NCBI RefSeq assembly: GCF_002214545.1
Contig: NZ_CP015105.1
Coordinates: forward strand, 682,001-746,000
DNA: 64,000 nucleotides
Reading direction: 5' to 3'
From: Thermococcus thioreducens
Lineage (GTDB): Archaea > Methanobacteriota_B > Thermococci > Thermococcales > Thermococcaceae
A program made the translations under genes and the position numbers. Below, piece after piece: positions 17,566-27,955 of this stretch (position 1 is its first letter; every line of letters begins with the position of its first letter). The notes below the pieces were generated by a model. The model had not been told where the DNA came from, searched no databases, and saw only the letters and a list, made by a program, of their open reading frames with translations.

Positions 17566-20500
17566 ATGAAGGCGATATACCGCGAGATGTGCCCGAACTG
17601 CCTCGGCAGGATTTCCGATGAAAGGCTGTACGTTAAGAATCCGTGCAGTGATTGCCTTGATAAAACCGCTCACGCTGACTCTTATTTTGACCTCATCACG
17701 GCGGTTAGAAATGCCCTCCAGCTTAGGGGCACCCTCAAGGAGTGGGAGAGGATATACGGCCTTGAGAGGGGCCTTAGGGAAGTCGAGGCCTTCTTTGAGA
17801 AGGCCACAGGTTTTACCTTCTGGAGCGCGCAGAGAACCTGGGTCAAGAGACTCCTTAAGGGGAGGAGCTTCTCAATCATAGCTCCGACCGGAATGGGCAA
17901 GAGCACCTTTGGGGCGTTCATGGCCGTGTGGCACGCCACTAAAGGGAAGAAAAGCTACATAGTCGTCCCGACAACGCCGCTGGTGGTCCAGACAGTCAAA
18001 AAGCTCCAGGCGATAGCCGAGAGGGCCGGCGTTGAGATAAACCTCGCCTACTACCACGGCAACCTCCGCAAGAAGGAGAAGGAGGAGATGCTGGCCAAGA
18101 TTCAAAATGGGGACTACGATATCCTGGTTACCAGTGCCCAGTGGCTTGCCAGGAAGTTTGATGATGTTCTGAAGGGCAGACGCTTTGACTTTATCTTCGT
18201 CGACGATGTTGACGCTTTTCTAAAGGCCAGCAAGAACATAGACCGCTCCCTTCTCCTCCTCGGCTTTAGCGGGGAGATAATAGAGAAGGCGTGGGAGATA
18301 ATCCGCCTGAAAAAGCAGATGTCGAAGTACCTGAACGGCCGCGCCCAGGACAGGGAGGAGAGGCTTAAGGAGCTGAACGCTCAGATAGCGGAGCTCCAGA
18401 GAGAGATCGAGGAGTTCAAGGCCAAAAACGGCGTCGGGATAATGATAATCGCCTCGGCCACCGGTTCAGCCCGGGGCGACAGGATAAAGCTCTACCGCGA
18501 GCTGCTCGGCTTCGAGGTCGGCAGCGGGAGGAGCGCCCTCAGGAACGTCGTTGACAGCTATCTTAAGCCTACGAAAGACGTCAAGGAGCACGTCGGGGAG
18601 CTCCTTAGGAGGCTCGGGAAGGGCGGTATAATCTTCACGCCTATTGACCAGGGCTTGGGCTACGCCGAGGAGCTGGTGAACTACCTCCGCGAGAGGGGGT
18701 TCAGGGTCGAGCTCGTCAGCTCGAAGAACAAAAAGGCCATAGAGAGGTTTGAAAACGGTGAGGCCGATTATCTGGTCGGCTCCGCCACATACTACGGCTC
18801 CCTCGTCCGCGGTCTTGACATGCCCCACCTCATCCGCTACGCGGTCTTTACCGGCGTTCCCAAGTTCCGCTTTTCAATAGACCTTGAGAGGCCGACCATC
18901 TACCGTGCCCTGGGCCTGCTCAGTGAGATAATGGAGTTCCTGAGCGATGAGGACAGAAAGCAGGCCGAAAAGCTCCACGCAAGGCTCAGGAGGCTTATAC
19001 GAAACATACCTCAGTTCGAGCTCCTTAAGATTGAGGAGGCCCTCGCCGAGGGGCTGCCGATAGAAAACGGCTTCCACAACCACGTCCTTGGTGTTTTCCG
19101 CGAGCTGGTTGAGTTCCTGAGGAATGCTTTGAAGAACGAGGAGGTTCTTCGGAAACTTGCTGAGGATCCGTTCATCAGCCTGAAGGAAGAAGGGGGCAGG
19201 TGGTACATCGAGATTCCCGACGTCAGGACGTACATCCAGGCCACGGGAAGGACGAGCAGGCTGTTCGCCGGAGGAATCACCAGGGGACTGAGCGTGCTCA
19301 TAGTGGACAACGAGAAGGTCTTCAATGGCCTGGTCAGGCAGATGCGCTGGCGCTTCACGGAGTTCAAGATGGTGCCCTTCGAGGAGCTCGACATCGACGA
19401 GGTTCTGAGGCAGATAGACGAGGACAGGGAGAAGGTTCGCCTTGTCATGGAGGGGAAGATAAGCGCCAAGGTCAAGGACCTCGTTAAGTCGGCCCTCATG
19501 ATAGTGGAGAGCCCGAACAAGGCCAGAACAATAGCCAGCTTCTTCGGCCAGCCGAGCAAGACGAGGATAGGTGACCTGGTCGCCTACGAGGTGAGCATAG
19601 GAAATATGATGCTGACGATTTTAGCGAGCGGCGGGCACATGTTCGACCTTGTTACCAACGAGGGCTACCACGGCGTTCTTGTTGATGAGAAAGACGGCAT
19701 GCTGAGGTTCATACCGGTATACGACACCATAAAGCGCTGCCGTGACTGTGGCCATCAGTTCGTGGACTGGGAGGAGAAAGGCGTCTGTCCTCGCTGCGGC
19801 TCGACCAACGTCCGTGACGCACTCCAGAACGTCAAGGCGATGCGCGAGCTGGCTCAGGAGGTCGACGAGATACTCATAGCGACGGATCCCGATACGGAGG
19901 GTGAGAAGATAGCATGGGACATAAGGAACGTCCTCAGTCCGTACACGCCGAACATCAAACGTATAGAGTTCCACGAGGTCACGAGGCCGGCCATAATGCG
20001 TGCCATTGAGGAAGCCAGGGACGTGAACGAGGGCCGCGTCAATGCTCAGCTCGTCAGGCGCATAGAGGACAGGTGGATAGGCTTCGAGCTGAGCCAGGAA
20101 CTCCAGCGTGTCTTTGAAAACCGCAACCTCTCCGCCGGCAGGGTTCAGACGCCGGTTCTGGGCTGGGTGATTGAGCGTTACAAGGAGTTCACAGAGAGCG
20201 AGACCTACTTCCTCGGTTTAACCCTTGAGAACGGCCTCCAGCTCACGGTAGAAGTCGGAAAGGATGGTAAAAACGTTGAACCTCCTGAATACGTCACTGT
20301 CGAGGACGTCCAGCTTGAAGAGCGCGAGCTGAACCCGATGCCCCCCTACACCACCGATGCCATGCTGAAGGACGCTTCAACCTTCCTCAAGCTGTCCGCG
20401 CCGGAAACGATGAGGCTGGCGCAGGATCTGTTTGAGGCCGGATTGTGCGTTACTCCCGACACAATAGTGAGCTTGGCTGATGGAAGGCTGATGAGAATAG

Positions 20501-22695
20501 ACGAGGCCGTTAGAAATGGGGAAAGCGACCTGCTGGCGGTGAATGGGCTGAGGGCCAAGAACGCCAAGGCGACAAGGTTCTGGGAGATAGACTGGAACGG
20601 GCTGCTCAAGGTTGTGAGACTTAAGAACGGGCACGAGATAAGGGCAACGCCAGACCACGGGCTTCTCGTAATCCGCGACGGAAAGCTTGGCTGGGTTTCA
20701 GCAAAGAACGTAAAGCCCGGCGATTATGTGGCCTTCGCTTACAACACGGGGCACGGAGGAAGGAAGGAATACAGTCTTCTTGAGATGCTTATCAAACTGG
20801 GAATAACCGACGTGATGGTGGAGCTTGATGAAGAGTACTTCGACTCAAAAATCGCACCTCTAATTAAAGAAAGGATAACGACCAGCACAAAGTACAAATA
20901 CCTCCGCAACCGCGTGGTTCCGCTCAAAAAGCTTCTTGAATGGGGCGTCAAAGACTTTGAGCCCCACGTTGTTTCCCTCTACCGCCAGAGGGCCGGAAGC
21001 AAGAGAATCCCCAACTTTAAGCTAGATGAGAACTTCTGGTATACGTTCGGTTTAGTGCTTGGTGATGGAACACTGAGGGATAGCAAAGTTCTAATCTCTC
21101 AGACACCGCTCAAGCAGGTTAAGGTCATCCTTGAGGAGACGTTCCCGTTCCTTCACGTGTTTGAGACAACGAACCAGGTTGGGTTTTCCAACTCAATCCT
21201 GACGGAGCTATTCAGACGCCTCGGTGCTCGCTCGGGTGAACTTCACCCAATAGTTTTCACGATCCCTGAAAAGATGCTCAACGCGATGATTGCTGGCTAC
21301 TTTGACACGGACGGGACGTTCTCCCTCCTCCATGACAAGAGGGGAGTCAATTTCAGAGCGATTTTAACTTCAAAACGCGAAGACGTTCTCAAGAAACTCA
21401 GCGTTTATCTTTATCAGATTGGCATTCTCAACTATCTCAAGCTGGATAAGAAAACGGGCGTCTGGGACCTCATAATTAGCAACCGCAGTCTTGGAGCTTT
21501 CAGGGAAAAAATCTACCTGTATCTCAGAATTAGACGGAGACAGTTTGAAGAAGCTTATCAGGCATACCGGGGGACGAGGAAGCCCCTCGAATCTGACCTG
21601 ATTCCGGTTGGGGAGCTCATCAAGGAGCTGACGTTTCCGAAGGGTGCAAAGACCAAACTCCTCAGAGAGGAAGGAATAGACGTCTGGAACTGGCTGAAGA
21701 AGCCTCTCTCCGTTCCGAGGGATAAGCTCGTTAAGGTTCTTGAGTATGCCGCAGATACGGAGGTTAAGGACTACCTCCTCTCCCTCGCTGAGGCCAACGT
21801 GACGTGGGTTGAGGTTGTTGACGTTGCCGAAGAGCATTACACCGGAAAGCTCTATGACTTTACGACCATGACAGAAAACTTCATTGCAAACGGTGTGGTG
21901 TCCCATAACTGTACTTATCACCGCACCGACTCCACCCACGTTAGCAACACGGGAATAGAGATCGCTAAGGAGTACATCACACAGGAACTCGGTGAGGAGT
22001 ACTTTAAACCGCGCCCCTGGGGCGAGGAGGGAACGCACGAGGCCATAAGGCCGACCAGGCCGATAGACACCGGCAGGCTGATGCAGCTCGTCCGCGACGG
22101 GGTAATTCAGCTCCCCAAAAACCTCACCCGGAACCACTACAGGCTCTACGACATGATATTCAGGCGCTTCATGACTAGCCAGATGAAGGCCGCCAGGATA
22201 CTCCACGAGAAAGCCGTTATTAATGCGGGCATTGGAAAGACGGAGATAGAGGGCTATGTTGAGGTAATTGAGGACGGCTGGACAAGGCTTCGCTCTCCAC
22301 CGTTCAGACAGCTCCCGAGGCTTGAGAAGGGGACGAAGCTGAAGGTCGTCGAGTCCAAGAAGTGGAAGGCACCGAAGGTTTCTCTCTACACCCAGGGAGA
22401 CATAATCGCCCTGATGAAGGAGCGCAAGATAGGAAGACCTTCAACCTACGCAAAAATAGTTGAAACCCTGATAAGGCGCTACTACGTCATTGAGACCCGC
22501 GGGAGGAAGAAGCTCGTGCCCACTGAGCAAGGCATCAAGGTCTACCACTATCTCATAAGTAAATATAAAGAACTGGTCAGTGAGGAGAAGACCCGGGAGC
22601 TTGAGGAGATGATGGACAGGATTGAGGAGAATAAGATTGACTATCAGAAGGTTCTCAGGGATCTCTACGAGGAGATACGGAAGTACCTTGCTTGA
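17566..22695 (+). CDS. rgy: Reverse gyrase with an intein
   Basis: Enzyme of hyperthermophiles that introduces positive supercoils. Domains in order: N-terminal zinc finger [10 protein letters not shown]...CSDCLDK (about 11-32); SF2 helicase with Walker [10 protein letters not shown] (about 106-114) and DDVD motif; topoisomerase IA Toprim start [18 protein letters not shown] (about 645), second zinc finger [20 protein letters not shown], Toprim acidic motif [10 protein letters not shown], and the catalytic tyrosine in TYHRTDSTH after the intein. The open frame is 1709 residues; removing the 488-residue intein leaves 1221, the usual size. Splicing is required because the intein splits the active-site motif. 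Confidence 0.98.
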   Translation: MKAIYREMCPNCLGRISDERLYVKNPCSDCLDKTAHADSYFDLITAVRNALQLRGTLKEWERIYGLERGLREVEAFFEKATGFTFWSAQRTWVKRLLKGRSFSIIAPTGMGKSTFGAFMAVWHATKGKKSYIVVPTTPLVVQTVKKLQAIAERAGVEINLAYYHGNLRKKEKEEMLAKIQNGDYDILVTSAQWLARKFDDVLKGRRFDFIFVDDVDAFLKASKNIDRSLLLLGFSGEIIEKAWEIIRLKKQMSKYLNGRAQDREERLKELNAQIAELQREIEEFKAKNGVGIMIIASATGSARGDRIKLYRELLGFEVGSGRSALRNVVDSYLKPTKDVKEHVGELLRRLGKGGIIFTPIDQGLGYAEELVNYLRERGFRVELVSSKNKKAIERFENGEADYLVGSATYYGSLVRGLDMPHLIRYAVFTGVPKFRFSIDLERPTIYRALGLLSEIMEFLSDEDRKQAEKLHARLRRLIRNIPQFELLKIEEALAEGLPIENGFHNHVLGVFRELVEFLRNALKNEEVLRKLAEDPFISLKEEGGRWYIEIPDVRTYIQATGRTSRLFAGGITRGLSVLIVDNEKVFNGLVRQMRWRFTEFKMVPFEELDIDEVLRQIDEDREKVRLVMEGKISAKVKDLVKSALMIVESPNKARTIASFFGQPSKTRIGDLVAYEVSIGNMMLTILASGGHMFDLVTNEGYHGVLVDEKDGMLRFIPVYDTIKRCRDCGHQFVDWEEKGVCPRCGSTNVRDALQNVKAMRELAQEVDEILIATDPDTEGEKIAWDIRNVLSPYTPNIKRIEFHEVTRPAIMRAIEEARDVNEGRVNAQLVRRIEDRWIGFELSQELQRVFENRNLSAGRVQTPVLGWVIERYKEFTESETYFLGLTLENGLQLTVEVGKDGKNVEPPEYVTVEDVQLEERELNPMPPYTTDAMLKDASTFLKLSAPETMRLAQDLFEAGLCVTPDTIVSLADGRLMRIDEAVRNGESDLLAVNGLRAKNAKATRFWEIDWNGLLKVVRLKNGHEIRATPDHGLLVIRDGKLGWVSAKNVKPGDYVAFAYNTGHGGRKEYSLLEMLIKLGITDVMVELDEEYFDSKIAPLIKERITTSTKYKYLRNRVVPLKKLLEWGVKDFEPHVVSLYRQRAGSKRIPNFKLDENFWYTFGLVLGDGTLRDSKVLISQTPLKQVKVILEETFPFLHVFETTNQVGFSNSILTELFRRLGARSGELHPIVFTIPEKMLNAMIAGYFDTDGTFSLLHDKRGVNFRAILTSKREDVLKKLSVYLYQIGILNYLKLDKKTGVWDLIISNRSLGAFREKIYLYLRIRRRQFEEAYQAYRGTRKPLESDLIPVGELIKELTFPKGAKTKLLREEGIDVWNWLKKPLSVPRDKLVKVLEYAADTEVKDYLLSLAEANVTWVEVVDVAEEHYTGKLYDFTTMTENFIANGVVSHNCTYHRTDSTHVSNTGIEIAKEYITQELGEEYFKPRPWGEEGTHEAIRPTRPIDTGRLMQLVRDGVIQLPKNLTRNHYRLYDMIFRRFMTSQMKAARILHEKAVINAGIGKTEIEGYVEVIEDGWTRLRSPPFRQLPRLEKGTKLKVVESKKWKAPKVSLYTQGDIIALMKERKIGRPSTYAKIVETLIRRYYVIETRGRKKLVPTEQGIKVYHYLISKYKELVSEEKTRELEEMMDRIEENKIDYQKVLRDLYEEIRKYLA
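20446..21909 (+). other. Intein inside reverse gyrase, with LAGLIDADG homing endonuclease
   Basis: Residues 961-1448 of the open frame (488 aa). It begins with Cys1 in [15 protein letters not shown] (block A), contains [10 protein letters not shown] (block B), two dodecapeptide motifs of a LAGLIDADG endonuclease ([10 protein letters not shown] and [11 protein letters not shown]), and ends with ANGVVSHN, where the last Asn precedes extein Cys1449. All residues for self-splicing (Cys1, block B His, terminal His-Asn, +1 Cys) are present, so it should splice. The site, directly before the TYHRTDS active-site motif, is a known reverse gyrase intein site in Thermococcales. Confidence 0.95.
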
Positions 22696-23060
22696 GGTTC
22701 ACTTTTCATACCATTTTCCCCAGCTGGGTGCTGACTTTTAATTATGTTGGTTTGTGGGGCTGAGGAATACTTAATTTGTTGAAAATTTATCAATAATATT
22801 ACAATCAGTTCCATTCAGATATCATTTGCTTTCCGTGTGGGGCCTTAATGCGCCCTATAAATTTTGCTTCCCAGTAAAACCAAAAATTTTAAAATCTATT
22901 CAGTAGTAATGCCTTTGTATATCCATGCAACGGCAATAATATCCAGAGAAGTCATCTTTAAGTAATCTTCAGAACATAACCAGCGACACTAACAATCTGT
23001 GGAAAAAATTTATATGGGATGAACTCCAAACAAAAAATAGAAAATCTGGTGGTGGTAAGA
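22696..23060 (+). promoter_or_regulatory. Long AT-rich upstream region of trmBL2
   Basis: No gene seen in 365 bases. The region is clearly richer in A+T than its neighbours. A strong TATA-like AAATTTATATGGG lies at 23005-23017, which would start transcription near 23040, and GGTGGTGG follows at 23049-23056 just before the ATG at 23061. Further A/T tracts (about 22780-22800 and 22880-22900) could be sites for chromatin proteins. No clear hairpin or repeat was found. Confidence 0.55.
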
Positions 23061-23855
23061 ATGGTTAAGGACAGAATGGTTGAGCTCCTTCAGGAGCACT
23101 TTGAGTTGAACCTCTACGAAGCAAGGGCGTACGTGGCTCTGGTGGGCTTCGGCGTCCTCACTCCGGCAGAGCTGGCAAGCGTTTCCGAAGTTCCCGCGCC
23201 GAGAACCTACGACGTCCTCAGGAGCCTGGAAAAGAAGGGCTTCGCCATCAGCCAGCCGGGCAAGGTCAACAAGTACAGGCCCGTCCACCCGCAGAACATC
23301 CTTGAGAAGTTCATCGAGGAGTGGCAGGAGCGCGTCGCTGAGGAGCTTGAGGCCAAGAAGAAGGCCAAAGAGGAGCTCCTTGAGCTCATGAGCCCGCTCA
23401 TCGAGACAGAGATTCCGAAGTACGGTGTCGAGAAGGTCTGGGTCGTCAGGGGCATAAGGAACGCCACCCTCAAGACCAAGGAGATGTTCGAGGAGGTCAA
23501 GGAGCAGATCCTCCTTGCCGACGACGGCTACATTGCCATCAACCTCGAAGGCGACATCATAAAGGCCATCGACAACGGCGCCAAGGCCAAGATAATCGTC
23601 ACCGAGAACGTCTACCACAGGCTCAGCGCTTCCAAGATACTTGACTACTACAAGGCCGGCAAGCTTGAGCTCAAGGTCATAGACAAGCTTGAGCTCCCAA
23701 TGCTCATCTGCGACGACGAGGTCTTCTTCGCCCTTGAGGACATGGCGGCAAGGTACTTCAACTACGAGACCCAGATATGGATCAAGGACTTCCGCGTTAA
23801 GGCGCTCTTTGAGGGCAAGTTCAACGAGTACTGGGAGAAGGCCAAGAAGGCCTGA
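23061..23855 (+). CDS. trmBL2: TrmBL2, abundant chromatin-forming TrmB-family protein
   Basis: Protein of 264 residues, nearly identical to P. furiosus/T. kodakarensis TrmBL2: N-terminal winged helix MVKDRMVELLQEHFELNLYE, recognition helix in SVSEVPAPRTYDVLRSLEKKG, a coiled coil (EELEAKKKAKEELLELM), and a C-terminal sugar-sensor-derived domain ending NYETQIWIKDFRVKALFEGK. Known members coat DNA without sequence preference, form thick filaments and repress genes, and do not bind sugars as TrmB does. ATG 23061 is preferred over the upstream in-frame start at 23019 because of GGTGGTGG and the TATA position. Confidence 0.93.
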   Translation: MVKDRMVELLQEHFELNLYEARAYVALVGFGVLTPAELASVSEVPAPRTYDVLRSLEKKGFAISQPGKVNKYRPVHPQNILEKFIEEWQERVAEELEAKKKAKEELLELMSPLIETEIPKYGVEKVWVVRGIRNATLKTKEMFEEVKEQILLADDGYIAINLEGDIIKAIDNGAKAKIIVTENVYHRLSASKILDYYKAGKLELKVIDKLELPMLICDDEVFFALEDMAARYFNYETQIWIKDFRVKALFEGKFNEYWEKAKKA

Positions 23856-23920
23856 TCTCCTTTTCTTTCCTTTCGCTTAATCGTTCGGTGTTTCTTCGAT
23901 GCATGGAGAAAAGAAAGGAT

Positions 23921-24133
23921 TCAGACGTACTTGAACTCTTCCTCGGCCTCGCTGGTTTCTTTAATCTTCCAGAAAAGCTTCCCTTCCTTCTGGTAGCTCT
24001 CGACCTTTCCCTGCTCGACGAAGCGGAGAAGGTAGCGCCGTACCTCCATCGCCGGGAGCTTCGTGGCCTCAACTATCTCCTCGATGGTCTTGGGACCATC
24101 CTCCAGAGCCTTAAAAACCCTGACGTTCTTCAT
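23921..24133 (-). CDS. Small winged-helix DNA-binding protein (70 aa)
   Basis: One winged-helix domain: helix-turn-helix KTIEEIVEATKLPAMEVRRYLLRFVEQGKV, wing YQKEGKLFWKI, and a short acidic tail. It begins with ATG overlapping the stop of the zinc-ribbon gene by 4 bases and is the last gene of a three-gene operon with the arginase-family protein. Probably a local regulator or nucleic-acid-binding accessory protein; its target is unknown. Confidence 0.8.
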   Translation of the reverse strand: MKNVRVFKALEDGPKTIEEIVEATKLPAMEVRRYLLRFVEQGKVESYQKEGKLFWKIKETSEAEEEFKYV

Positions 24134-24462
24134 CCTCCCCCCTCCAGTTTCCGGTATTTTTCCAACAGTTCTATTATCTTCTCCATTGCCCTTAAGTGTT
24201 TCTCAAGCTCGTCTATCTCATCCGGGAGGGAGTTTGCCAGTTCGTTCAGCTTCTCCAGGAGGCGCTCCTCAACGCCCCTCATCTCGGCCTGCCTCTGTTT
24301 CTTCCTGTGCTCGCATATCGGACAGAAAACCCTGCCGTCCTTCTCGAAGAGAGGTGAGCCGCACCTGGGGCAGTGCTTGTCAAGCATCTTCGCCCCGGAG
24401 AGCATGAGGGGCATGAGGACGGTTCTCATCTCCTCCTCTGTTGGGCCCTTCAAGTGAATCAC
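24130..24462 (-). CDS. Zinc-ribbon protein of the Sjogren's syndrome autoantigen p27 family
   Basis: Protein of 110 residues with an N-terminal zinc ribbon CPRCGSPLFEKDGRVFCPIC (about 31-50) followed by a long charged helix (EERLLEKLNELANSLPDEID and onward) likely to form a coiled coil. This matches the archaeal autoantigen p27-like family, of unknown role. GTG start at 24462 forms a GTGA overlap with the arginase stop, and its own stop overlaps the winged-helix gene, so the three are translationally coupled. Confidence 0.8.
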   Translation of the reverse strand: MIHLKGPTEEEMRTVLMPLMLSGAKMLDKHCPRCGSPLFEKDGRVFCPICEHRKKQRQAEMRGVEERLLEKLNELANSLPDEIDELEKHLRAMEKIIELLEKYRKLEGGG

Positions 24463-25184
24463 CCCGTCAGGAGCTGAAACACCTCGACAAAGGCCTTCTT
24501 TCCTAACCGCGAGCGGCGGATTTTGTCAGAGACCTCGGCTATATCAAAGGCTATTATCCTGAAGTTCTTTTTTATGCCCTCAAGAATCTCAAGGAGCTCG
24601 TCGAGTGTGAGCTCGCCGTGCTGGAAGCGGGCTATCCGGTATTCGGGGCGGAGAACGTCAAGGTCAACGGTCAGGTATATCTCATCCCCCAGATACTTCT
24701 TCGCCTCTGCGATTATCTCGTCCAGGGGGCTGGTCTGGAGGTTGGGGTAGGCCCTCCATTTTCCCCTGACTTTCCTGCTCCTCAGCAGGGCGGGGAATAT
24801 CTTAACCCTCCTCGTCCAGAGCTGGGTTCTCTCGGTGGTCGGTATCATGAGAACCGGTGCGAGAACTGCGGCCCGGTTTATCTTGCGCTCCTCCAGGGCG
24901 TAGGCCAGCCACGAGCCATGATCGAGGTAGTCATGCATTAAATCTGTGTGGGCATCGACGCTCAGCAGGGAGGCCGGCCGGAGCTTTTCTATTATCCCAT
25001 AAGTCGCGAGGTGTTCCCCAACTATGTAGGCGCTGTCCAGGGGTATGCGCTCTGCCAAAAGCTCAACCCGGCTGGACTCGACTATCATGTAGTCTTCAAG
25101 AAGCTTGTTCCTCTTGAGGAGCTGCAGAACGTAGAGAACACCGTCCCTGTTGGGTTTCTCGCCGAAGGGGATGAACGTTACCAT
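24459..25184 (-). CDS. Arginase/ureohydrolase-family protein
   Basis: Protein of 241 residues with the metal-binding signatures of the arginase/agmatinase fold: SVDAHTDLMHDY (DAHxD) and TVDLDVLRPEY (DxDxx), then FDIAEVSDK near the end in place of the usual E-x-x-x-D. The substrate cannot be read from sequence; agmatinase, arginase and formimidoylglutamase all share these motifs, and the protein is shorter than typical agmatinase (about 290). ATG 25184 is chosen because GGTGGGTGG precedes it. First gene of a three-gene operon. Confidence 0.8.
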   Translation of the reverse strand: MVTFIPFGEKPNRDGVLYVLQLLKRNKLLEDYMIVESSRVELLAERIPLDSAYIVGEHLATYGIIEKLRPASLLSVDAHTDLMHDYLDHGSWLAYALEERKINRAAVLAPVLMIPTTERTQLWTRRVKIFPALLRSRKVRGKWRAYPNLQTSPLDEIIAEAKKYLGDEIYLTVDLDVLRPEYRIARFQHGELTLDELLEILEGIKKNFRIIAFDIAEVSDKIRRSRLGKKAFVEVFQLLTG

Positions 25185-25323
25185 TGATTCCACCCACCGA
25201 GAATTGCCCCTTCACTTTTTAAACCTTGGTAGAAATGCTTGACATGATTTTGTTAAATTTTGACGCCAAAGTTTAAAAAGTAGCCCCCTAAGATTAAAAC
25301 GAAAACTCCTTGGAGGCGAGGAG

Positions 25324-26544
25324 ATGATACTTCAGGTCGCTCTTGACTTGACTGACATTGAGGGGGCCATTTCTATCGCTGAGAAGGCCGCCCGCGGCGG
25401 CGCCCACTGGCTGGAGGTTGGAACACCGCTCATCAAGAAGGAGGGCATGCGCGCGGTTGAGCTTCTCAAGAGACGCTTCCCAGACAGGAAGATCGTTGCC
25501 GACCTCAAGACCATGGACACCGGAGCTCTGGAGGTCGAAATGGCGGCAAGACACGGCGCCGATGTCGTTTCTATCCTCGGTGTCGCCGATGACAAGACGA
25601 TAAAGGACGCCGTTGAGGTTGCACGGCGCTATGGAATCAGGGTCATGGTCGATCTGATCGGCGTTAAGGACAAGGTCAAAAGGGCCAAAGAGCTTGAAAA
25701 GATGGGCGTTCACTATATCCTCGTCCACACGGGCATAGACGAACAGGTTCAGGGTAAGAGCCCGCTGGAAGACCTCGAAAAGGTCGTCAAAGCCGTCAGC
25801 GTTCCCGTTGCCGTCGCTGGTGGACTGAACCTTGAGACAATCCCGAAGGTCATCGAGCTGGGCGCCACCATTATCATAGTCGGCGGTGCCATAACCAAGG
25901 CTGACGACCCCGAAGAAGTCACCCGGAAGATAATAGACCTCTTCTGGGGAGAGTACATGATGACGATAAGGAAGGCCATGACCGACATAGTCGACCACAT
26001 AGGCAGTGTCGCGGAGAAGCTCAAGATAGAGCAGGTCAGGGGCTTCGTCGATGCCATGATCGGAGCGAACAAGATATTCATCTACGGCGCCGGAAGGAGC
26101 GGCCTCGTCGGTAAGGCCTTTGCGATGCGCCTCATGCACCTCGACTTCAACGTTTACGTCGTCGGCGAGACGATAACGCCGGCCTTTGAGCCCGGAGACC
26201 TGCTCATAGCCATCAGCGGTTCCGGTGAGACCAACAGCATCGTTGATGCGGCTGGGATAGCCCGCAAACAGGGTGGCAAAGTCGTTGCGATAACCTCCTA
26301 TGCCAGCTCAACCCTTGGAAAGCTCGCCGATGTCGTCGTTGAGATACCTGGGAGGGCCAAGACGGACATACCCACGGACTACATAGCCAGACAGATGCTA
26401 ACCAAATACAAGTGGATAGCGCCGATGGGAACACTCTTCGAGGACTCCACGATGATATTCCTGGACGGCATCATAGCACTCTTGATGGCCACCTTCCAGA
26501 AGACCGAAAAGGATATGAAGCGGAAGCACGCGACCCTAGAGTAA
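25324..26544 (+). CDS. hps-phi: Fused hexulose-6-phosphate synthase / 6-phospho-3-hexuloisomerase
   Basis: Bifunctional ribulose monophosphate enzyme of 406 residues. The N-terminal half (about 1-210) is the orotidine-decarboxylase-like Hps: LQVALDLTDIEGAI, KIVADLKTMDTGALE and VPVAVAGGLNLETIPK. The C-terminal half (about 215-406) is the SIS-domain isomerase Phi: FIYGAGRSGLVGKAFAMRL and LIAISGSGETNSI. In Thermococcales, which lack the oxidative pentose phosphate route, the fusion runs in reverse to make ribulose 5-phosphate and formaldehyde from fructose 6-phosphate. ATG 25324 follows GGAGGCGAGG. First gene of a tight six-gene operon. Confidence 0.97.
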   Translation: MILQVALDLTDIEGAISIAEKAARGGAHWLEVGTPLIKKEGMRAVELLKRRFPDRKIVADLKTMDTGALEVEMAARHGADVVSILGVADDKTIKDAVEVARRYGIRVMVDLIGVKDKVKRAKELEKMGVHYILVHTGIDEQVQGKSPLEDLEKVVKAVSVPVAVAGGLNLETIPKVIELGATIIIVGGAITKADDPEEVTRKIIDLFWGEYMMTIRKAMTDIVDHIGSVAEKLKIEQVRGFVDAMIGANKIFIYGAGRSGLVGKAFAMRLMHLDFNVYVVGETITPAFEPGDLLIAISGSGETNSIVDAAGIARKQGGKVVAITSYASSTLGKLADVVVEIPGRAKTDIPTDYIARQMLTKYKWIAPMGTLFEDSTMIFLDGIIALLMATFQKTEKDMKRKHATLE

Positions 26545-26553
26545 GGGGTCGCC

Positions 26554-27309
26554 ATGGTGTCTTTTACCCACCTTTTTGTTGGAATAGGGAACACGGGGGC
26601 ACGGATAGTCAACAGCATAACGGCCGACGGTGCGGTCAAGGTAACGGTAAACCCTGCTTATTACCTCCTCCCCCGTTCAAGTGAGTATGAGGAGCGCCTT
26701 AGGGGCTTCTTTTCAAGGATACCCGAAAACACATTCCTCTGGCTAGTCTTCGATGATAAGGACATAAACCACGAGCTCAGGGAAATAATAGTCGACAGCA
26801 CCCCCAAGGACACGATAAAGCTCGCATACGTTCTGACACCCCGGAAAGAACTCGTCGTCGGGAAGAGGCCCTCCTGGGCCGACGACTTTGAGACGGTGTT
26901 CTATGATTCCCTCTGGGACTTCTTCGCGGACGAGAACGTCTCCCTGTCAACGGCGTTTCAGGAGGCATCGAAAAACATCGCCGCCATGTTTTCCAGGCTC
27001 TACTACTACCTTGAGACCCAGATGCTCGTCAACATAGACTACGCCGACCTGTTCAACATGATCCGCGGCGGCAACGTCGGGATCCTGCGCCTCCTACGGG
27101 AGGTTGACTTTGGGTGGCACTGGGGCATATGGGATAGGGGGCTTATAGGCATACTCGTCGGGAAGGAGTTCCCCCTAAGGGACGCCCACGGGATACTGGC
27201 CAGCTTCCAGGAAATACTGGCGGACAAGGACGTTATCTGGGGCGTCGTGATGGACGAGAACCTCACCAGAGAGGTCGAGATACTGGCGCTCCTGGTCAAG
27301 AGGTGGTAA
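26554..27309 (+). CDS. Divergent FtsZ/tubulin-like protein
   Basis: Protein of 251 residues, shorter than FtsZ (about 370). The N-terminus THLFVGIGNTGARIVNSI (about 5-22) resembles the FtsZ/tubulin first strand and T1 loop (VGxGGxGxNxVN), and the C-terminus VIWGVVMDENLTREVEILAL (about 227-246) closely resembles the last FtsZ strand pair (IIxGAVIDExLGDEVRVTVI). The GGGTGTG tubulin signature is not visible, so GTP hydrolysis or polymerisation cannot be assumed. It could be a membrane-remodelling or regulatory FtsZ-like family member special to Thermococcales. It starts 9 bases after hps-phi and ends one base before the HAD gene. Confidence 0.6.
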   Translation: MVSFTHLFVGIGNTGARIVNSITADGAVKVTVNPAYYLLPRSSEYEERLRGFFSRIPENTFLWLVFDDKDINHELREIIVDSTPKDTIKLAYVLTPRKELVVGKRPSWADDFETVFYDSLWDFFADENVSLSTAFQEASKNIAAMFSRLYYYLETQMLVNIDYADLFNMIRGGNVGILRLLREVDFGWHWGIWDRGLIGILVGKEFPLRDAHGILASFQEILADKDVIWGVVMDENLTREVEILALLVKRW

Positions 27310-27310
27310 A

Positions 27311-27955
27311 ATGAAAGCGGTTCTCTTCGATATAGACGGGACGATACTAACGGAAATGCCGCTTATCCAGCTCTTCCTTCCGCAGGTTTATGACAAGCTC
27401 TCCAAGAAGTTTGGAATCAGCAGGGACGAGGCCAGGACACAGTTTCTGAGCGAAATCTTTGGGAGGAAGGACACCTACGACTGGCATGACTGGAACTTTT
27501 TCTTTAAACTCTTTGACCTCGACCTGAGGTATGAGGAACTGCTGAGGGCCTATCCCCACAGGCTCCATGTTTATCCCGACACCCTACCGACCCTAAAATG
27601 GCTCAGGGAGGCCGGGTACAAGTTAGGTATCGTAACGAGCGGCCCTGAATACCAGCGGCTGAAGCTCAGGCTCGTTGGACTGCTGGACTACTTTGACGTT
27701 GTCGTTACCCGGGACGACGTTAACGCCATAAAGCCCGAGCCCAGGATATTCCTCTATGCCGTTGAGAGCCTCGGCGTCGAGCCCTCCGAAGCAGTCATGG
27801 TGGGAGATTCTCTCAGCCAGGATGTCTACGGCGCCAAAAATGTCGGGATGACCGCCGTGTGGATAAACCGGGAGGGTGAAAAGGGATACAACATGGCCGA
27901 TTACGAGATTAGAACCCTTCATGAGCTGAGAAAGGTACTGGGGGGTTGGGAATGA
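27311..27955 (+). CDS. HAD-superfamily phosphatase
   Basis: Protein of 214 residues with all four HAD motifs: nucleophile FDIDGTI (about 6-12), Ser/Thr motif VTSGPEYQRL, lysine in AIKPEPRIF and acidic MVGDSLSQDVYGA. A helical cap lies between motifs I and II (about 20-85), as in phosphoglycolate phosphatase-like subfamily I enzymes. The substrate is not determinable; given its operon with sugar phosphate metabolism, a sugar or glycolate phosphate is a reasonable guess. Its stop overlaps the next start in ATGA. Confidence 0.88.
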   Translation: MKAVLFDIDGTILTEMPLIQLFLPQVYDKLSKKFGISRDEARTQFLSEIFGRKDTYDWHDWNFFFKLFDLDLRYEELLRAYPHRLHVYPDTLPTLKWLREAGYKLGIVTSGPEYQRLKLRLVGLLDYFDVVVTRDDVNAIKPEPRIFLYAVESLGVEPSEAVMVGDSLSQDVYGAKNVGMTAVWINREGEKGYNMADYEIRTLHELRKVLGGWE

